Part shown: one piece after another, positions 17,463-22,067 of the stretch
Layout: every line of letters starts with the position of its first letter
Position numbering within the stretch: the stretch's first letter is position 1
Assembly (NCBI GenBank): GCA_051646185.1
Contig: JBOFCS010000122.1
Location: 1-22,067, forward strand
Length of the DNA stretch: 22,067 nt
Reading direction: 5' to 3'
Source of the DNA: JBOFCS01 sp051646185
Lineage (GTDB): Bacteria > Actinomycetota > Actinomycetes > Mycobacteriales > Mycobacteriaceae
Translations under genes and position numbers: made by a program
Notes under the pieces: generated by a model
Seen by the model: only the letters and a program-made list of their open reading frames with translations
Databases searched by the model: none
What the model was told of the DNA's origin: nothing

Positions 17463-19124
17463 TCAACTTGGAGAATCAATTGGATGCACTTGGGCAATAC
17501 CGGAAGGTACTTGAAAACCAGATTCCCAATAAATTTCGCTATTTGGATCTTCTTTTGCCGTCAGGAACCAGTAGTCCATTTGTGCGGCCTGCTTAGTCAC
17601 TGTGAATACCCCAAAACCATGAGCATCAAGATCTAAGAATCGAACATGGTGATTGGCAGCTTTAAGCGCCCCCTCAGCAACCCGACCAACCGAATGCTCA
17701 GGAGTGCCCGTGAGATCATCAATATTGGGCGAACTTACCGAGGTGACAACCAGTTCCGTGGCAATAGTTCCGGCTCCAGGATAATTAGCCGGGTCTACGG
17801 GAATATCACAGGCCCAAGAAGTGTGAATATCCCCGGTAATAAACACCGTATCCTGCACCCCGTTATCAACAAGAGCAGTTAACAGTCGCTGACGATCAGC
17901 GGTATAACCATCCCAGGCGTCGGCGTTATATGGGATACCTCCTGCAGGAACCCCTAATAGTGACGTTAACGCCCTCGTCGTTTCCACCTCCAATGGCGGG
18001 ATAAGCACTGGAGTTACCATCACCGGGTTGCCAATGATCTTCCACTGCACCGCAGAAGTCACTACCCCACTGGTTAACCACTGCATCTGCTCAGCACCGG
18101 TGATGGTCCGATCCACCGCATCCACCTGAGCAGAGACCAGAGAAGCCTGTTTTGAACGGTAGGTTCGCAAATCCAACATCGACAACTCCATCAATGTGCC
18201 AAACCGCAACCGCCGGTAGAGATGTCGATTATTATCTGAACCGGCAACGCGCACCGGCATCCACTCAAAATAAGCTTGAACTGCTGTTGCCTGACGCTCA
18301 GACCACGAACCCTGGTACTCGCTATCGCCAGTCTCGCCGTCTGCATAGGCATTGTCAGTAAATTCGTGGTCGTCCCAGGTGCAGATCCAGGGCACAGCAC
18401 GATGCGCTGCCTGCAAATCAGGGTCTGTTTTGTATAGCCCGTGACGTATTCGATAGTCCTGCAACGAAACAATCTCATGGCTTGGCTCAACCGGACGAAC
18501 AACCCCAAACTTTCCGGGATACCCACCCGTTCCATACTCATAGATATAGTCGCCAAGATGGATAATCGCATCCAGATCATCACGGTAAGACAAATGGCGG
18601 TAAGCCCCAAAAAATCCTGATTCCCAATTTGCACAAGAGACCACCCCAAACCGAAGTTGATCAATATCAACATCATTGGCCGGTGCGGTCCGGGTCTTTC
18701 CGATGGCTGACTTAACTCCAGCGAATAACCCGTCAAGTACCGTAAATTGGTAATAGTAGACCGTCCCACTCACCAAGCCTTGCACGTCAATTTTGACCGT
18801 ATGATCGGAATCAGCATGTGTCAGATAAGAACCCTGCACAACAATCTCATTCATATCTGAATCCGTTGCCATACACCAGTTTACTTTTGCACTCCCCCCA
18901 AGACCCGAACCTGGGATAGCCTCAAAGGAAGGGGTGACCCTAGTCCAAATAATTACTGACGAAGGAGCCGGATCGCCTGAAGCGACACCGTGGCAAAATG
19001 GGGTCTCACTACCAGAATCGGCAGAAGCCATTCCAGTCGCCGATGTTGCCACGCCAACACTCACGGCAGCAACGGCGGAAGACTGTAAAAATTTACGTCG
19101 CGAAAAATCAACTGTAGGGGTCAC
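17463..19124 (-). CDS. phoD: Tat-exported PhoD-type alkaline phosphatase/phosphodiesterase
   Basis: This 553-residue metallophosphoesterase is full length for the PhoD family. The N-terminus carries a twin-arginine signal, S-R-R-K-F-L (8-13), then an Ala/Val-rich core ending near residue 35. A fibronectin-like N-terminal PhoD domain covers about 40-150. The catalytic domain shows V-S-C-A-N (Cys164), H-L-G-D-Y-I-Y-E (Asp192), W-D-D-H-E-F (250-255) and I-T-G-D-I-H-T-S-W (Asp432, His434), the metal ligands of PhoD. It would release phosphate from phosphoesters outside the cell, so phosphate limitation is the expected signal, but I saw no clear PhoB/PhoR-type box. The GTG start at 19124 is the only usable start before the twin-arginine motif; its ribosome site is weak. 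The family is secure; the substrate is not. Confidence 0.92.
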   Translation of the reverse strand: MTPTVDFSRRKFLQSSAVAAVSVGVATSATGMASADSGSETPFCHGVASGDPAPSSVIIWTRVTPSFEAIPGSGLGGSAKVNWCMATDSDMNEIVVQGSYLTHADSDHTVKIDVQGLVSGTVYYYQFTVLDGLFAGVKSAIGKTRTAPANDVDIDQLRFGVVSCANWESGFFGAYRHLSYRDDLDAIIHLGDYIYEYGTGGYPGKFGVVRPVEPSHEIVSLQDYRIRHGLYKTDPDLQAAHRAVPWICTWDDHEFTDNAYADGETGDSEYQGSWSERQATAVQAYFEWMPVRVAGSDNNRHLYRRLRFGTLMELSMLDLRTYRSKQASLVSAQVDAVDRTITGAEQMQWLTSGVVTSAVQWKIIGNPVMVTPVLIPPLEVETTRALTSLLGVPAGGIPYNADAWDGYTADRQRLLTALVDNGVQDTVFITGDIHTSWACDIPVDPANYPGAGTIATELVVTSVSSPNIDDLTGTPEHSVGRVAEGALKAANHHVRFLDLDAHGFGVFTVTKQAAQMDYWFLTAKEDPNSEIYWESGFQVPSGIAQVHPIDSPS

Positions 19125-19284
19125 ATCTATTGACGGTAGTTGTCCAAAAGGATCCCAGCAACTTTTAACCAGTTGTTCCGGTTAGCAGACTCACCTACCA
19201 ACACCACATCTCTTAGGCAAAACCGCACTACACAGGGGATACCCAACAAAGCAGCTTTCCATAAAGTCAATAATATTTGATTAA

Positions 19285-19313
19285 CCTATACTATCTAAAG
19301 ATATTGCAGCCAA
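19285..19313 (-). promoter_or_regulatory. Candidate promoter for the phoD-like gene
   Basis: On the minus strand TTGGCT (19313-19308) and TATAGG (19290-19285) are separated by 17 bases within an AT-rich stretch, about 160 bases upstream of the GTG start. The surrounding 295-base gap (19125-19419) contains no credible gene. The -10 match is imperfect, so this is a weak call. Confidence 0.3.
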
Positions 19314-19419
19314 ATAACTTAACTATTAATTGCCGATAAGGGAACCCGAAATTAGCATTTGAATAAATACCGGAGCATCTGAACTGCACGAGTTTGCACC
19401 GCCCGTTAATACAAACACC

Positions 19420-20283
19420 CTATGGGTACTGCTCAAACCAGAAACGAATTTCGTTAGCAACCTGTTCATTTTGTGGCATTTGTGCATGGGTAGGACAAGC
19501 ACCACCGTAATTGACAATATGGTTGTACGCCCCAGTCAATTCAGTTCGAGTTGACGGCCAGATCATCCCATCACAGTTTGATCTCCAGGTCTCATACCTC
19601 GTGGGTCCTGGTAGATAATTAATGGTTCGTAACTCCGTCTGAAATAAATCAGTTGGAATTATTTCATTACATCCTTGCGCCTGATAAAACGCTAATGCAC
19701 AAATAAAGACGGCACCATCGCTTCCAGTGTTTGGGCCCGCAATACTTGCCCAATGTCGAACTTTCATATTGCCGCCAAGCCTCTGGATGTAATATCGGGA
19801 CGGAAGACTCCCTTGCGAAAAGGCAATGATGTCGAGGGTATCCCAGCCAGTTCGAGCAAGTACTGCGTCAACTCTATTTTTAAGTTGTTGTGCGGTAATG
19901 ACATTAGATAAATCTGTATCATAGTCGAACCCATACATCTCTTCGGATTTCCAACCATAACCGGGAGTACTCCCTGAACCAACAAATCTGGAGTACACCG
20001 AGGTCGGCCCAAGAATAAAATCAGGATTTATACAGCTTCCTCGCCCATGAACAAACAGAACCGGGCGTTTAGCCGTCTTGCCGCTGGTTGTGCGTGGCGG
20101 CGTGAGAACCGCTTCTGGTGTTGGGCATCCCGGTGCGGTTGACAACGCCTTTGGCCTCACTTCAGCTACCGCCTGGGTTGCCGTTGGGCTAACAATTACT
20201 GCACTGACGACAATTACCCCACTAACCACAGCACCAAAGGCACGCGCTCCTGATTTTTTTACTACCAAAAATAGATTATTCAC
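19420..20283 (-). CDS. Secreted triacylglycerol lipase / alpha-beta hydrolase (Lipase_2-like)
   Basis: This 287-residue exported hydrolase has an N-terminal signal of about 40 residues (K-K then a long Val/Ala-rich core). Its fold motifs are V-L-F-V-H-G-R-G (75-82, oxyanion region), nucleophile Ser156 in A-F-S-Q-G, a probable acid Asp238 in N-C-D-G-M-I-W-P, and a probable His266. Four or more cysteines suggest disulfides. The start is GTG at 20283, with AAGGAG six bases upstream. It begins 51 bases after the next lipase gene ends, on the same strand, so the two are likely one transcript. It resembles secreted lipases of corynebacteria and other actinobacteria; whether it acts on host triglycerides or envelope lipids cannot be told from sequence. 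Confidence 0.85.
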   Translation of the reverse strand: MNNLFLVVKKSGARAFGAVVSGVIVVSAVIVSPTATQAVAEVRPKALSTAPGCPTPEAVLTPPRTTSGKTAKRPVLFVHGRGSCINPDFILGPTSVYSRFVGSGSTPGYGWKSEEMYGFDYDTDLSNVITAQQLKNRVDAVLARTGWDTLDIIAFSQGSLPSRYYIQRLGGNMKVRHWASIAGPNTGSDGAVFICALAFYQAQGCNEIIPTDLFQTELRTINYLPGPTRYETWRSNCDGMIWPSTRTELTGAYNHIVNYGGACPTHAQMPQNEQVANEIRFWFEQYP

Positions 20284-20334
20284 TTCTCACTCCTTGCATC
20301 AGAGTAATTTTCAAGTTACACATAAACTTTTATT

Positions 20335-21180
20335 TCACGGATTCCATACACCACCACGGCAATCGCCTGTCGATACTCCCGGCCAGAAATGATTTCTCAC
20401 AGTTAACCCAACATATTTATTTGTCGGAAGTGAATTATGGTCAGTACTGCCTGTCGTAATTAAGTGGTGACAGGAACCCCGGAGTGCGCTTGTCGATTGC
20501 GGTGAAGTGGAGTCATTAACTCCGGTGATTGAAACCCACTTCAATGCATTTCCCGGGGTCTCATCTCCGGAATTTAATGCGCTCATAAACTGTGAATTTG
20601 GTGCCATTTGGCAAAAAGCCCAAACCGGATTTCCCCAACAAAATGGCAGCAACCCACTCCAAGCCGCTGCCGCAGCACCACGGTTTGGAGTACCAATCGT
20701 GACAACCGTATCTATGTCGTTACCACAGTAGCCAAACTTCACACAGGCCCGTGCCACTAGACCACCCATTGAGTATCCCACCAAATGCACTCTAGGAGCA
20801 TTATTTTGCTGCTTTACCCAGCGAACAGCAGCGGCCAAATTTCTAGCACTATCGTCAAGGCTGGCATAACCAGAGTTGTCATACTGAATAAAAGGCCAGA
20901 GATTCTTCTGGACAGAACCACTGGAAAACCAAGCCCAGCCACCAACCACGCCATCAACGGAACCACCCAAGGCATCCGTAACGGCAGGGATAGGGTTTTG
21001 ATTCGTAGCAGCGGTATTTGTGTAAAAAATATTACCGCTCCATCCGTCAATCATGATAACTGGCAATCTCGTGCTCGCTGCTAACGCAGTTCCTGATGAC
21101 CACGGTGAAAAAGAAAGAAGCCCAGCCATAACTATTGTCGCCAATACACTCACCGCACGTTTAACATAAGTTTTCAACAA
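20335..21180 (-). CDS. Secreted lipase / alpha-beta hydrolase
   Basis: This 281-residue exported hydrolase has a Sec signal (residues 1 to about 35, ending A-L-A-A). Key motifs are V-I-M-I-D-G-W (41-47), nucleophile Ser137 in G-Y-S-M-G-G, T-I-G-T-P-N-R-G (161-168), a probable acid Asp223 and a probable His248 in T-D-H-N-S. The start is TTG at 21180, with AGGAG six bases upstream; the next codon is also TTG, so either could serve. It is the first gene of a two-gene lipase transcript and faces away from the plus-strand gene at 21564. Size and motif spacing fit triacylglycerol lipase/esterase family members; substrate is unknown. Confidence 0.85.
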   Translation of the reverse strand: MLKTYVKRAVSVLATIVMAGLLSFSPWSSGTALAASTRLPVIMIDGWSGNIFYTNTAATNQNPIPAVTDALGGSVDGVVGGWAWFSSGSVQKNLWPFIQYDNSGYASLDDSARNLAAAVRWVKQQNNAPRVHLVGYSMGGLVARACVKFGYCGNDIDTVVTIGTPNRGAAAAAWSGLLPFCWGNPVWAFCQMAPNSQFMSALNSGDETPGNALKWVSITGVNDSTSPQSTSALRGSCHHLITTGSTDHNSLPTNKYVGLTVRNHFWPGVSTGDCRGGVWNP

Positions 21181-21271
21181 GACTCACTCCTACCACTGAC
21201 TGCAATTGCAGAACAATACTTGGGGTAAGTAGAGCCCACTGCGGGAAGCAAAACTAGAGGAACTGACTCTT

Positions 21272-21469
21272 GTGCACAAAATTGCACCAAATATGCACAA
21301 ACTGGCCAGTCCCCCGATTCCTGAGGAACCTGAAGCTGCAAAAATTGATAACGATTACGCAACAGTCCCACACTTCACTATGAACATTAGAAGTCTTGAC
21401 AGTGACGATGCGGTAAAACCCGGCAAATGCCTGGATTCCGAATGGACAATCGTCCAATTTGAGTCATAA
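21272..21469 (+). CDS. Possible small hypothetical protein
   Basis: This is a 65-codon frame starting with GTG, with GAGGAA about nine bases upstream. The product is hydrophilic and acidic in the middle, with a single Cys and a C-terminal W-T-I-V-Q-F, and has no recognised domain, signal or membrane segment. The amino-acid make-up looks more protein-like than the frames on the opposite strand. However, the phased TGCAC motifs lie at its start, and a frame this short may be chance. I cannot assign a function. Confidence 0.22.
   Translation: MHKIAPNMHKLASPPIPEEPEAAKIDNDYATVPHFTMNIRSLDSDDAVKPGKCLDSEWTIVQFES
21273..21298. repeat. Three helically phased TGCAC motifs
   Basis: TGCAC occurs at 21273-21277, 21283-21287 and 21294-21298, at 10- and 11-base intervals, so all three would face the same side of the helix. 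The first is part of the palindrome GTGCAC. Placement 93-118 bases upstream of the lipase start suggests a cooperative regulator site. Binding is inferred. Confidence 0.3.
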
Positions 21470-21472
21470 CCT

Positions 21473-21510
21473 TGAGCCGACTGGCTACACAGGATTCTGT
21501 GATGAGCCGA
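21473..21510. repeat. TGAGCCGA direct repeat flanking a small hairpin
   Basis: TGAGCCGA is found at 21473-21480 and 21503-21510, a 30-base period close to three helical turns, with the CACAG/CTGTG hairpin between the copies. It lies 54-91 bases upstream of the ATG at 21564, a suitable place for an activator or repressor site. This is based on pattern only. Confidence 0.25.
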
Positions 21511-21563
21511 ATATGGAGAGAACAACCGGGTTCCTCTTCCGATAAGGCGATTGGCAAGGAACT

Positions 21564-22067
21564 ATGCAGCACCATCAGAAATTCTCAGTTCGTGGCATCA
21601 CCGTCACCGCAATCAGTTCAGTAATGTTCCTTTTATTAACGCTCATAACATCACCTGTGGCTGCTGCGGAAGAACCAGCAACAGCAGACACCACCAGCAC
21701 CACCACCGACTGCCTCACCCCCGACACTGCATCCTTCGGTGCAGTAATCAACGCCGTAGCCAGGCAACTACGCCCCTCCGTCCCCGAAGCTTCCATAGAA
21801 CTCTTCGACAACAGCCTGCACGACCTACAAAACACATTGGCCAACACCATCATCAGCCCACTATCAGTATCCACCCCCACCACCGAACTCAAAGGACCCA
21901 TCATCGACGTAGCCGACCCCATGGTCAACTACATCGTCAGCACCCTCCTAGAAATCCGACGCGGCGAACACACCAGCGGCCTCCGCCTCCAAAACCTCAC
22001 CCTCAACCAAGCCATCGAAACCGCAATCCTTGGCCTCTACATCTTCAGCATCCCCGCCAAAATCATT
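21564..22067 (+). CDS. Exported protein of unknown function, 3' end outside the window
   Basis: The first 168 codons of an open frame run off the right edge. An ATG with AAGGA three bases upstream (short spacing) opens a Sec signal with a hydrophobic core at about 14-30 and likely cleavage near V-A-A-A. A Thr/Ser-rich stretch follows, then a mostly helical region. One Cys is seen after the signal. I do not recognise a family. Codon third positions are strongly C-ended and G-poor, like the immunity gene at the other end of the window and unlike the lipase and mycolate genes. It is oriented opposite to all genes from 2918 to 21180. Confidence 0.7.
   Translation, partial: MQHHQKFSVRGITVTAISSVMFLLLTLITSPVAAAEEPATADTTSTTTDCLTPDTASFGAVINAVARQLRPSVPEASIELFDNSLHDLQNTLANTIISPLSVSTPTTELKGPIIDVADPMVNYIVSTLLEIRRGEHTSGLRLQNLTLNQAIETAILGLYIFSIPAKII

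Larger units (their letters stand above)
21181..21563. other. Divergent intergenic region with short repeats
   Basis: This 383-base gap separates the minus-strand lipase gene from the plus-strand partial gene, so it should hold two outward promoters; I could not identify either with confidence. It contains three phased TGCAC motifs, the palindrome ACTGGCCAGT (21301-21310), a short hairpin CACAG-GATT-CTGTG (21488-21501) and a TGAGCCGA direct repeat. A short open frame also lies here and is listed separately. Confidence 0.6.

Noticed and set aside
19326..19517. Small minus-strand frame overlapping the 3' end of the first lipase
   Set aside because: Most of it lies within the lipase gene in another frame, without a ribosome site or recognisable product.

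Overview
The window looks like a chromosomal segment from a mycolic-acid-producing actinomycete of the Mycobacteriales, most probably Corynebacterium. By eye the base composition is close to balanced, low for that order. The main evidence is an intact mycolate condensation locus (acyl-CoA carboxylase beta subunit, Pks13, FadD32), two secreted mycolyltransferases, and an LGFP-repeat tail on one of them as in corynebacterial Cop1/PS1. GTG and TTG starts are common and are supported by AGGAG-type ribosome binding sites.

Layout. (1) Bases 148-2896, plus strand: a type VII (ESX/WXG100) module. Two small WXG100 proteins lead into a large effector gene. Its C-terminal PD-(D/E)xK-like nuclease domain is now out of frame because of a probable one-base deletion near 2039-2041. 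An overlapping, acidic, probable immunity gene follows. (2) Bases 2918-17323, minus strand: the mycolate block. In transcription order it holds a cmt2-like mycolyltransferase, cop1 (mycolyltransferase plus LGFP repeats), a DUF732-type lipoprotein, a membrane-anchored cutinase-like hydrolase of the Rv3802c type, a luciferase-like (LLM) oxidoreductase, fadD32, pks13 and accD. (3) Bases 17463-21180, minus strand: a Tat-exported PhoD-type phosphatase and two Sec-exported alpha/beta-hydrolase lipases. (4) Bases 21181-21563: a divergent intergenic region with several short repeats. (5) Bases 21564-22067, plus strand: the 5' end of an unrecognised exported protein that runs off the window.

How the genes work together. 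AccD (with AccA/AccE partners elsewhere) carboxylates an acyl-CoA to the extender unit. FadD32 activates the other fatty acid as an acyl-adenylate and loads it on the N-terminal ACP of Pks13. Pks13 condenses the two chains and its thioesterase releases the product toward trehalose. After export, the mycolyltransferases move mycolate onto arabinogalactan or trehalose. The cutinase-like enzyme and lipoprotein belong to the same envelope pathway by conserved linkage. The LLM oxidoreductase between the cutinase and fadD32 is the unusual member.

The most noteworthy items are the frameshifted ESX nuclease toxin with its surviving immunity gene, the LLM enzyme inside the mycolate cluster, and a perfect 12-bp inverted repeat in front of cop1. 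I saw no tRNA, rRNA, CRISPR array or insertion sequence.
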